Source: DATLZB01 sp035574175 (lineage in GTDB: Bacteria > Pseudomonadota > Alphaproteobacteria > Rhizobiales > Hyphomicrobiaceae). From it: a stretch of DNA of 33,059 nt. Below the pieces are notes generated by a model. The model was given only the letters and a program-made list of their open reading frames with translations, searched no databases and was not told where the DNA came from. Numbering within the stretch: position 1 is the first letter of the stretch; every line of letters starts with the position of its first letter. The stretch is taken from the NCBI GenBank assembly GCA_035574175.1, contig DATLZB010000042.1, positions 1-33,059 of the forward strand, read 5' to 3'. The translations under genes and the position numbers were made by a program. Positions 10,961 to 17,791 of the stretch are shown in pieces.

Positions 10961-11105
10961 GCGAGCCATCGGCGGGCTGCGCGCAACTGGCTCAGAGCGC
11001 CGGCCCCGTGATACATTGCGCCCACGAACGGCTCAGGCCGCGGTCGAAATGTGCTGGCTTGCCAGGCCGACGAACAGAAGAGCGGACTGGTCAGGGAGGA
11101 AACAA

Positions 11106-12332
11106 ATGAAGGCATCGCTCGGGGTCGGCTTGGCATCAGGTCTCGTCATGGCAAGCGGGCTCGGCGCGATGGAGGCCCGCGCCGATGGAGCCGAGTTTTT
11201 CAAGGGCAAGACGGTAACCTATATCGTCGCTACGGCGCCGGGCGGCGGCTATGACCTCTACGGCCGGCTGGTTGCGGAGTACATGCAGAAGCACCTGCCG
11301 GGCTCGACATTCGTTGTCAAAAACGTGCCAGGAGCCGGGCACCTGATCGGAGCAAACACGATTGCGGCGGCCAAGCCAGACGGACTGACGTTCGGCATCT
11401 TCAACACCGGCCTTATCTACAATCAGCTCATCAAGCAGCAAGGCGTGCGCTTCGATCTGACCGGAATGTCGTGGATCGGCAAGGCGGCTTCGGACTCCCG
11501 CATCATCATCATGGCCGAACAGTCGCCCATCAGGTCGTTCGATGAGCTGCGGAGCAGCAAGAGGAAGATCAAATTTGCGGTCTCGGGTATCGGCAGCTCG
11601 TCCTATATCGAGACGACGATGCTTACCAACGTGCTGCAACTGCCAGTCGAGATTCTCACCGGATACAGCGGCAATGAGGACCGGCTGGCCATGCGTCGCG
11701 GCGAAATCGAGGGGGTGATCGGGTCGGTGTCGAGCTACGAGCCGTTCGTCAAGGACGGCTACGCCCGGATCATAGCTCACATCGGCGGCAAGGATACTCC
11801 GCAGCTCGACCAGCTGGTGACCGACGCCAAGGCAAAGCCGCTGATCGCGCTCATCAAGTCGCAGGGGGAGGTGGCGCGGCTCACAGCGGGGCCGCCCGAC
11901 ATCCCGGCCGATCGGCTCGAGGCGTTGCGCACGGCCTACCGCAAGGCGCTCGCCGATCCGGAAATGAGGGAAAAGGCCGAGAAGGCCAAAATCCCGCTCG
12001 ACCCCGCCACCGGAGACGAGGTTGCCAAGCTCATCAAGGAGGCGCTAGACCAGCCGGCGGACACGATCGCATTGCTCAAGGACGTTCTTGAGCGGAAAGA
12101 AGACGCGACCGAGATCAAGGCCAAGATCGCCGAGGTGCTGGGCGAAGGGCGCGAACTCGTGCTGAAGCTTGCCGACGGCAAGACCATCAAGGTGCAGGTG
12201 TCGGGCTCGCGTACCGAGGTCCGCATCGGCGGCCAAAAGGCCAAGCGGGCCGATCTGAGGGCCGATATGAACTGCGCCATCACATCAACGGGTGGTGACG
12301 GGGCAGAGGCCAAGAGCGTAAGCTGCCAATAG
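11106..12332 (+). CDS. Tripartite tricarboxylate transporter substrate-binding protein (TctC/Bug family) with C-terminal extension
   Basis: A 408-residue periplasmic solute-binding protein. AGGGAGGA at 11093-11100 precedes the ATG at 11106. Residues 1-26 form a signal peptide with predicted cleavage ARA|DG. The mature part has the Bug-family pattern: GKTVTYIVATAPGGGYDLYG, then KNVPGAGHLIGANTIAAAKPDG, then a second lobe with FAVSGIGSSSY and LPVEILTGYSG. In the family these proteins bind carboxylic acids and hand them to TctA/TctB. No TctA or TctB is encoded here, so it is an orphan receptor. It is longer than usual: after the expected end near residue 330 there is a charged helical stretch and a KLADGKTIKVQV-type segment, with cysteines at 390 and 407 that could form a disulfide. 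The context suggests it captures the substrate of the neighbouring enzymes. Confidence 0.9.
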   Translation: MKASLGVGLASGLVMASGLGAMEARADGAEFFKGKTVTYIVATAPGGGYDLYGRLVAEYMQKHLPGSTFVVKNVPGAGHLIGANTIAAAKPDGLTFGIFNTGLIYNQLIKQQGVRFDLTGMSWIGKAASDSRIIIMAEQSPIRSFDELRSSKRKIKFAVSGIGSSSYIETTMLTNVLQLPVEILTGYSGNEDRLAMRRGEIEGVIGSVSSYEPFVKDGYARIIAHIGGKDTPQLDQLVTDAKAKPLIALIKSQGEVARLTAGPPDIPADRLEALRTAYRKALADPEMREKAEKAKIPLDPATGDEVAKLIKEALDQPADTIALLKDVLERKEDATEIKAKIAEVLGEGRELVLKLADGKTIKVQVSGSRTEVRIGGQKAKRADLRADMNCAITSTGGDGAEAKSVSCQ

Positions 12333-12373
12333 CCTGTGGTCCGGCGCGTAACAGCTGCGGAGCATGGTAGGCC

Positions 12374-13087
12374 ATGGCTGAGGCTCGCGAGGCAGGCGGG
12401 GAGAGCCCCGCTACCGAGGAACTGAAGCAGAGGTTCGTGACAGCCTGCCGCATTCTCGCCCACGAAGGGGTGGCAGAGGCGGCGTTCAACGTGAGTTGCC
12501 GGCTGCCCGGCGGCATGATGATGGTCAACCCGATCATCAGCCCGACGCTGGTCACCACAGCCAATCTCAGGATTATTCCGATCGCAGAAGGCGTCGACAG
12601 CTACAAGGCGCATCCAGCGATCTACGAAGAGAGGCCAGACGTCAACGCCATCGTCCACGTGCATCCGCCTTACGCCATCGCGTTCAGCACACTCGGGGAG
12701 GAGTTCAGGCCCGTCCATCATTACGGTGCGCCGTTCCACGGGCAGATGACGATCTATCGCAGCCCCGGACAGACCAAATCGAAGGACCGGGCGAGGGAAC
12801 TGGCCCGCCAACTCGGTCGCAACCGGGTGATCCTGCAGCAGGGGCACGGCTCGATCGCCGTCGGTAAGGACCTCAAGGAGGCGGTGCTGCTCACCCTTTA
12901 CCTCGAGGAAGCGTGCCGGATGCTGTGCATCGCGCGGCAGATGGGAACGCCCCAATATCTGTCCCGCGAGGAATCGGCAACGATCACGGAGCAGATCCTG
13001 AAACAGCGCTCGCAAGACAAGGCGTGGCTGCACTATACCGACAAGCTGCGGTTCGCATCCCACACGGCGGCAGGCCAGCCCCTCTGA
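12374..13087 (+). CDS. Class II aldolase/adducin-family protein
   Basis: A 237-residue protein of the class II aldolase/adducin superfamily, whose members are Zn-dependent aldolases, epimerases, dehydratases or decarboxylases. The zinc triad is visible as H95 and H97 (VHVHPP) and H158 (QQGHGSIAVG). The AHPAIYEERPDV segment before it and the LYLEEACRM helix after it also fit. The glutamate that in fuculose-phosphate aldolase acts as acid/base four residues before the conserved histidine is not there (DSYKAH), and the first GNxS glycine is a phenylalanine (FNVSCR). The reaction may therefore not be a standard aldol cleavage. It begins 41 bases after the binding-protein stop and is probably co-transcribed with it. 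The ribosome-binding site is weak (GGAG, 11 bases upstream). Confidence 0.88.
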   Translation: MAEAREAGGESPATEELKQRFVTACRILAHEGVAEAAFNVSCRLPGGMMMVNPIISPTLVTTANLRIIPIAEGVDSYKAHPAIYEERPDVNAIVHVHPPYAIAFSTLGEEFRPVHHYGAPFHGQMTIYRSPGQTKSKDRARELARQLGRNRVILQQGHGSIAVGKDLKEAVLLTLYLEEACRMLCIARQMGTPQYLSREESATITEQILKQRSQDKAWLHYTDKLRFASHTAAGQPL

Positions 13088-13133
13088 CCTCAATGGGGTT
13101 GCGCATCCCGAAGATTGCGTTAATGGAGCATCC

Positions 13134-13152
13134 GGCCGACAAGATGTCGGCC
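13134..13152 (+). promoter_or_regulatory. Perfect hairpin between aldolase-like and cupin genes
   Basis: GGCCGACA (13134-13141) pairs perfectly with TGTCGGCC (13145-13152) around a 3-base loop, in the 117-base gap between the two genes. No T-run follows, so it is not a classic terminator; an operator or RNA processing site is as likely. Confidence 0.35.
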
Positions 13153-13204
13153 TCAGTCTTCACAGCCGCGCCCCACAGTCGCGTTTCACAATAACGGAGC
13201 AACA

Positions 13205-14407
13205 ATGCCCGAGGCGGATGCCCGCAAACAGAACGTTGGTCTCACCACCAAGTTCCTGGTCGACCCGTATCTCAACTGGGCCAAGGGAGAAGGCATCCCC
13301 ATCCATCTCGATTTCGGGCACGACCTGTTGTCACTGGAGACAGGCGCGTGGGACCGGTACGAGGCCCGCGGCTGCTTCGCACACACGCACGGCCGCGGCG
13401 ACTTCATGGCCAACTATGTGCTCGAAGTGCCGCCGGGCCGCGCGACGAGGCCACTCAAACACCTTTATGAGGCTTACTTCTACGCGCTCGAGGGTCAGGG
13501 CTCGACCACCGTGTGGCTACCCGGCGGAGAAGCGAAAACCTTCGAGTGGGGGCCCAAGGCGCTGTTTGCCATTCCGCTCAATTGCAGGTACCGGATCTTC
13601 AACGGTTCGGGCCGGCAGCGGGCGCGTCTCTCCTGCACCAACAACGCGCCACTTACGCTCAATCTCTATCACAACGAGAGATTCGTCTTCGACAACCCCT
13701 TCGAGTTTCCCGAGCGCGCAGGTCCGTCCAAGCATTTCGACGGGGAAGGCGACCACATGCCGGTCGATCGCGGCCCGAACGTCGCTACGCTCAACGTGTG
13801 GGAGACGAACTTCGTCCACGACCTGACGAGCTTCAAGCTTTATGAGATGGACGCCCGCGGCAAGGGCTCGCTCAACGTCTCCTTCATCCTGGCCGATGGA
13901 ACCATGCACGCGCACACCTCGGAGATTCCCGCCGGCCGTTACAAGAAGGCACATCGGCACGCGGCCGGCACGCACGTGCATGCAGTGGACGGAGAAGGCT
14001 ACACGCTGTTGTGGTACGAGGGAGATTCCGAGTTCAAAGAATTTCCCTGGCGGCACGGGTTCATGTACACGCCGCCGTTCTGGATGTTCCACCAGCATTT
14101 CAACACCGGCAGCAAGCCTGCACGGTATCTCGCCTGCAGCATGGGTAGCCGCCGTTACCCGTTCATCGCACTGAGGAAGCGGAGTGCGGAAGGCGGCGGC
14201 TCGATTTCCATCCAGCAGGGCGGGCGCCAGATCGAGTATGAGGATCAGGACCCGCGCATCCATCGCAAATGGCTGGAAGCAATCCGCAAGAACGGTGTGC
14301 AATCGAAGATGGGCGACGTTTTCGACGAGCCGGCGCTGATGGCACTCAAAGCAGAGGACCTGACCGGTCCGATCCGATCTCCGCGGTCCATCGGACCTGC
14401 CGTATGA
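13205..14407 (+). CDS. Double-cupin protein, dioxygenase-like, function unknown
   Basis: A 400-residue protein with two cupin barrels, comparable in layout to gentisate 1,2-dioxygenase-type bicupins. The first barrel (about 65-165) has a reduced metal motif, PLKHLYEAYFY with H86 and E89. The second (about 230-330) has H250 and H252 (AHRHAAG), then H257 and H259, and FWMFHQHFN later, so it can bind a metal, probably Fe(II). The ATG at 13205 follows CGGAG 5 bases upstream. There is no signal peptide. It is the last gene of the run that starts with the TctC-like protein. A ring-cleaving or C-C cleaving dioxygenase would fit a locus with Mo hydroxylases, but this is inference; the cupin fold covers many activities, and barrel 1 may be structural. 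Confidence 0.82.
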   Translation: MPEADARKQNVGLTTKFLVDPYLNWAKGEGIPIHLDFGHDLLSLETGAWDRYEARGCFAHTHGRGDFMANYVLEVPPGRATRPLKHLYEAYFYALEGQGSTTVWLPGGEAKTFEWGPKALFAIPLNCRYRIFNGSGRQRARLSCTNNAPLTLNLYHNERFVFDNPFEFPERAGPSKHFDGEGDHMPVDRGPNVATLNVWETNFVHDLTSFKLYEMDARGKGSLNVSFILADGTMHAHTSEIPAGRYKKAHRHAAGTHVHAVDGEGYTLLWYEGDSEFKEFPWRHGFMYTPPFWMFHQHFNTGSKPARYLACSMGSRRYPFIALRKRSAEGGGSISIQQGGRQIEYEDQDPRIHRKWLEAIRKNGVQSKMGDVFDEPALMALKAEDLTGPIRSPRSIGPAV

Positions 14408-14431
14408 GCGCCGACCCGTACGCCGGTTGGC

Positions 14432-15406
14432 TTACCCTTCCTGCTCGGCGCCGCGGGAAGGCGAGAATGTCGTCACGATCCTGATCCAGCCCCGTCCTTC
14501 ATGCCCGAAGCGAAAGGCTTCGGGGTGCAGTACTTCGGCCAGAATCTCCGCGGTCTCGACGAGCCGCGGGCCTGGGCGGTTGAAGTAGGCGTTGCCGTCG
14601 CCGATGTAGACGCGACCGTCACGTACGGCTCGCAGACGCCGCCAGTGTGCGCTCTTCTCCAGCACTGGCATCTCGGCCAGGGTACGCGTAATGTCGAAGC
14701 CGCACGGGGCGATGACGATGACGTCGGGATCGGCCTCGGCAAGGCTCTCCCAGGCAATGAAGGGAGAATGGGCGTCGGCAAGTCCCAATAGGTCACGGCC
14801 GCCGGCTGTTTCGATGAGGGACGGCATCCAGTTTCCGCCGCTCATCAAGGGATCGATCCACTCGATGAAGGCCACGCTCCGCCGCGGCAAAGAGCCGGCG
14901 GTGGCCGCGATGTTCTGCAGACGCTTTCGCAGCCTGCTCAGCAGGGCGCGGCCTTGGGCGTCGGCATCGAGGGAGACTGCTACCCGCTCGATATCCCTGA
15001 ACACATCTTCAAGACCGTGCGGACGCAGGGAGACGACTTCGACGTGCCGGCCCGCCAAGCAGCGCGTTGCCTCCTCCACGTCCTTGAGGCTCACCGCGCA
15101 CACCTCGCAATGATCCTGGGTGATGATGACGTCCGGGGCAAGGTCCCTAAGCCTGTCGGTATCGACGCGGTAGACGGAGAGTCCGTCGCGGACGAGGGCG
15201 AGCACGCGCTCGTTGATCTCGGCCGAGGAGCCGGTTGGGTCGAGTTTTGCCTCGGTCAGGGCGGGGAGGGCAACGATCTCTGGCGGAAAGTCGCACTCGT
15301 GGCTGCGGCCGACGAGCCAGTCCTGCCGGCCCAGTGCGGCCACGATCTCCGTCGCACTGGCGATGAGGGAGACGACGCGCTTGCCGCGCTGGGCGTCGGT
15401 CGGCAT
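14432..15406 (-). CDS. BtuF-like cobalamin-binding protein without signal peptide
   Basis: A 324-residue protein of the periplasmic-binding-protein fold used for corrinoids and siderophores. It begins MPTDAQRGKRVVSLIASATE, continues VAALGRQDWLVGRSHECDFP, and has ITQDHCEVCAVSL further on. These are hallmarks of a BtuF-like subgroup encoded without an export signal. An in-frame ATG 14 codons upstream (15448) is possible; neither start has a strong ribosome-binding site. No BtuC or BtuD is next to it. It is divergent from the DUF71 gene at 15519, an arrangement described for the predicted B12-salvage branch of that family. I infer a role in corrinoid binding or salvage. It converges with the bicupin gene, 24 bases apart. 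Confidence 0.85.
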   Translation of the reverse strand: MPTDAQRGKRVVSLIASATEIVAALGRQDWLVGRSHECDFPPEIVALPALTEAKLDPTGSSAEINERVLALVRDGLSVYRVDTDRLRDLAPDVIITQDHCEVCAVSLKDVEEATRCLAGRHVEVVSLRPHGLEDVFRDIERVAVSLDADAQGRALLSRLRKRLQNIAATAGSLPRRSVAFIEWIDPLMSGGNWMPSLIETAGGRDLLGLADAHSPFIAWESLAEADPDVIVIAPCGFDITRTLAEMPVLEKSAHWRRLRAVRDGRVYIGDGNAYFNRPGPRLVETAEILAEVLHPEAFRFGHEGRGWIRIVTTFSPSRGAEQEG

Positions 15407-15518
15407 GTCAAGAATCCGCAATGGGTGCTCGCCAACAGCCTCTATCATATCCTGAAGGACACGAGGGGTTTTCGATCGTGCATCGCCCCGCGGGGATCCG
15501 GACAGTCATGGGCAGCCC

Positions 15519-16196
15519 ATGAAGACAATGCTGAGCTGGAGCAGCGGCAAGGACTCGGCGTGGGCGCTCAAGGTCCTCAACGAGAGCGCCTGTATCGAGG
15601 TCTGCGGGCTGTTCACGACGGTCAACGCCGCGTTCGATCGCGTTGCCATGCGCACGCGGTGCGGCGGGAGCTCGTCGAGGCGCAGGCACGGGCAGCCGGA
15701 CTGCCTCTGCACGCCATTCGATATTCCCTATCCCTGCTCCAACGACACCGAGCGCATGGGCGCTTTCGTCGACAGGGCCAAGGAGGAGGGGGTCGAAGCA
15801 ATGGCGTTCGGCGATCTCTACCTGGCCGACATTCGTGCCTATCGCGAGCGGATGCTGGCCGGTACGGGCATCACCCCGCTGTTTCCGCTCTGGGGACAGG
15901 ATACGGGGAAACTCGCGCGCACCATGATCGCGGCGGGGCTGCGCGCCCATGTGACCTGCATAGACCCGAAACGGCTCGATCCTTCCTTCGTCGGCCGCTC
16001 GTTCGATCTCGATTTCCTGAACGCCCTGCCGATGGGAGTCGACCCCTGCGGAGAAAACGGTGAGTTCCATACCCTCGCTGTCGCGGGACCGATGTTCGGG
16101 ACGGAGATCCGCGCGCGGGCAGGAGAGATAACGGAGCGAGACGGATTCGTGTTCGCCGATTTCGTGGCAGCCCCCGCCGGAACCGGTGGGAATTGA
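15519..16196 (+). CDS. DUF71/COG2102 PP-loop ATPase (B12-salvage type) with two compensating frameshifts
   Basis: A 225-residue PP-loop enzyme of the Dph6/DUF71 family. The ATP-pyrophosphatase motif SWSSGKDSAWAL is at the N-terminus and the family C-terminal motif DPCGENGEFHT is present. Bacterial members next to a BtuF gene, as here, are predicted to work in cobalamin salvage rather than diphthamide synthesis. Residues 45-67 (RTRCGGSSSRRRHG onward) look unlike the family. The same DNA read in the alternate frame from 15653 gives HAVRRELVEAQARAAG and joins well to the flanks. Two extra bases at about 15651-15652 and one at about 15719 would restore the frame if removed. The reading frame reopens exactly, so the product is full length but carries 23 foreign residues. 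This could be a sequencing or assembly error or a real compensated change. Confidence 0.85.
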   Translation: MKTMLSWSSGKDSAWALKVLNESACIEVCGLFTTVNAAFDRVAMRTRCGGSSSRRRHGQPDCLCTPFDIPYPCSNDTERMGAFVDRAKEEGVEAMAFGDLYLADIRAYRERMLAGTGITPLFPLWGQDTGKLARTMIAAGLRAHVTCIDPKRLDPSFVGRSFDLDFLNALPMGVDPCGENGEFHTLAVAGPMFGTEIRARAGEITERDGFVFADFVAAPAGTGGN

Positions 16197-16358
16197 CCGT
16201 TGCGGCGATCCATTTTTCGCTTGCCGGCGGAGTCCGCAAGCCAATGATCAGGGTCGGCTCGCGCGCAAATTGAATCACGCGGCCCAATCACAAGGTAGGG
16301 TCGAGCACCGGCCCAGGCCGCCGCTCGGTCCCGCGGGTCTCCCCCGCAAAGCTTACCT

Positions 16359-16372
16359 GAGACAATTGTCTC
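16359..16372. promoter_or_regulatory. Perfect 14-bp palindrome, candidate operator
   Basis: GAGACAATTGTCTC is fully self-complementary and lies 61 bases before the TTGACA box of the NEW3/ABC operon. The size and symmetry fit a dimeric helix-turn-helix repressor site, for example of TetR or MarR type; the regulator is not in the window. Confidence 0.5.
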
Positions 16373-16419
16373 CTGAGGAGAAAGGGTTGGCTCGGCGAAA
16401 CTGTGCCCGCCACATTTTT

Positions 16420-16446
16420 TTGGCACTCTCCCCTTGACAGTGCCAC
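16420..16446 (+). promoter_or_regulatory. CIRCE-like inverted repeat overlapping a -35 box
   Basis: TTGGCACTC (16420-16428), 9 bases, then CAGTGCCAC (16438-16446). The core TGGCACT/AGTGCCA is a perfect 7-bp dyad. The HrcA operator CIRCE is TTAGCACTC-N9-GAGTGCTAA; this site matches 14 of 18 positions and has exactly the N9 spacing. The spacer contains most of the TTGACA box, so a bound protein would block it. The gene downstream is not a known chaperone, hence moderate confidence. Confidence 0.4.
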
Positions 16447-16461
16447 GGGCCCGATTAGATC
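16434..16461 (+). promoter_or_regulatory. Candidate sigma-70 promoter of the NEW3/ABC operon
   Basis: A consensus -35 TTGACA at 16434-16439 is followed after 16 bases by TAGATC (16456-16461), a poor -10. The position, about 160 bases before the first start codon, is plausible for the three-gene operon. Confidence 0.4.
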
Positions 16462-16624
16462 GCCAGCCGGGAACGGAGGGTTGGGCCCGCCTTGAGTGCT
16501 GCGACGCCAAGCCCATTGGGCGGCGCGTGGAAAGATCGAACGTACGACCCCGAAGCCAGGACAGCCATTACCCGGCATCGGTGGCCGTCAGAAGAAGACC
16601 GCGACCAAAGCAGGGAGCTGCAGC

Positions 16625-17791
16625 ATGCGCGCATTTCTCTTTGCTGGCATCATAACGGCACTGCTTAGCATTCCGACGAGCGCCAAGGCCGATTCTCCGC
16701 CGCCACCGTTCAAAGGGCTGTGGCTCACGGCCGAGTACCCTAGCGTTACGCTGCGAGCGGGAGAGGAAGCTCGGCTCGGCCTCACGCTGATCAATTACAA
16801 CCTTCCGCCTCAGCGCGCCGAACTTGCGGTGCTCGACGTTCCTGGCGAGTGGGAAGTGGAGCTCAAGGGCGGCGGGCGACCGGTGTCGGCCGCTTATGCC
16901 GATTACGGCGCCAAGGTGAGGCTCGACCTCGTCGTCAACGTGCCGCGCGACATCAAGCCCGGTAGTTATAAGCTGCGTGTCACCGCAACGGCCCCCGAAC
17001 ACCGGCTGGAGCTGCCCATCGGCATCAACATCGAAGCGAAGGAGGCGGCCAAACTGACCGCCGAGGCAAAGCTGCCGGTGCTGCGCGGTACGCCCAAGTC
17101 GTCGTTCGATTTCCGTGTCAACGTGAAGAACGAGGGGGCGGAGGACGTGCTCGCCACGTTGGTCGCCAACGCGCCGCGCGGCTTTCAGGTCGCTTTCAAA
17201 GAGGCCTACGGGACGCAAGAGCTGACCAGCATCCCGATCAAAGCCGGAGAAAGCAAGGACCTGCAGGTCGAGATCAGGCCACCGGCCTCGGCCTCAGCCG
17301 GCCAGTATCCGGTCGCCGTCAAGATCGGAGCCGGCAACACAGGGGTCGAGACCAAGCTCACCCTCGACATCACCGGCCAGCCCACGGTCACTCTCACGGG
17401 CGAGAACGACCGCTTGAGCGGCGAGGCAAGCGCCGGCACCGAAAAGCGGTTTCCTTTCATCCTGCGCAACACCGGTACCGCCCCTGCGCGCAACATCGAG
17501 CTCAGCGCCTATGGCCCTTCCGGCTGGAAGGTCTCGTTCGAGCCTAAGGAAGTTGCGGTGCTGGAGCCCAAGGCCGAACAGAGGGTCGAGGCCGTCGTCG
17601 TCCCCTCCGAAAAGGCGGTGGCAGGAGACTATGTATTCACGGCGCGGGCGAGCGGGGATGCGGTCTCCGAGTCCGCCACGTTTCGCGTTACCGTGGTGAC
17701 CTCAACGCTCTGGGGCGTCATCGGCATCGGCATCATTGCCGCGAGTCTGGTCGTGCTCGCGGGTGCGGTCGGGAGGTTCGGCCGGCGATGA
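16625..17791 (+). CDS. NEW3-domain exported, membrane-anchored protein of an ABC system
   Basis: A 388-residue protein with a signal peptide (about residues 1-22, cleavage near AKA|DS), an extracytoplasmic body of repeated beta-sandwich domains and one C-terminal transmembrane helix (TLWGVIGIGIIAASLVVLAG) ending in a short basic tail. The body shows the NEW3/COG1470 pattern: about 25-125 an Ig-like domain, about 150-245 and about 260-370 repeats with NVKNEGAEDV and ILRNTGTAPARNI, and GWKVSFEPKEV typical of NEW3. AGGGAG lies 7 bases before the ATG at 16625, which fixes the start. Its last codon overlaps the ATPase start (ATGA at 17788-17791), so translation is coupled. It is probably an outward-facing accessory subunit of the ABC complex; what it binds is unknown. 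Confidence 0.87.
   Translation: MRAFLFAGIITALLSIPTSAKADSPPPPFKGLWLTAEYPSVTLRAGEEARLGLTLINYNLPPQRAELAVLDVPGEWEVELKGGGRPVSAAYADYGAKVRLDLVVNVPRDIKPGSYKLRVTATAPEHRLELPIGINIEAKEAAKLTAEAKLPVLRGTPKSSFDFRVNVKNEGAEDVLATLVANAPRGFQVAFKEAYGTQELTSIPIKAGESKDLQVEIRPPASASAGQYPVAVKIGAGNTGVETKLTLDITGQPTVTLTGENDRLSGEASAGTEKRFPFILRNTGTAPARNIELSAYGPSGWKVSFEPKEVAVLEPKAEQRVEAVVVPSEKAVAGDYVFTARASGDAVSESATFRVTVVTSTLWGVIGIGIIAASLVVLAGAVGRFGRR

Larger units (their letters stand above)
16197..16624. other. 428-base non-coding control region upstream of the NEW3/ABC operon
   Basis: No gene is supported here. It contains a perfect 14-bp palindrome (16359-16372), a CIRCE-like dyad (16420-16446), a TTGACA box (16434-16439) and, at 16612-16617, the AGGGAG ribosome-binding site of the next gene. 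A 6-bp inverted repeat GCTTGC/GCAAGC near 16222-16243 lies just after the DUF71 stop and might help end its transcript. Confidence 0.6.

Noticed and set aside
16210..16245. Intrinsic terminator after the DUF71 gene
   Set aside because: The GCTTGC/GCAAGC stem is only 6 bp with a 10-base loop and no T-run follows.
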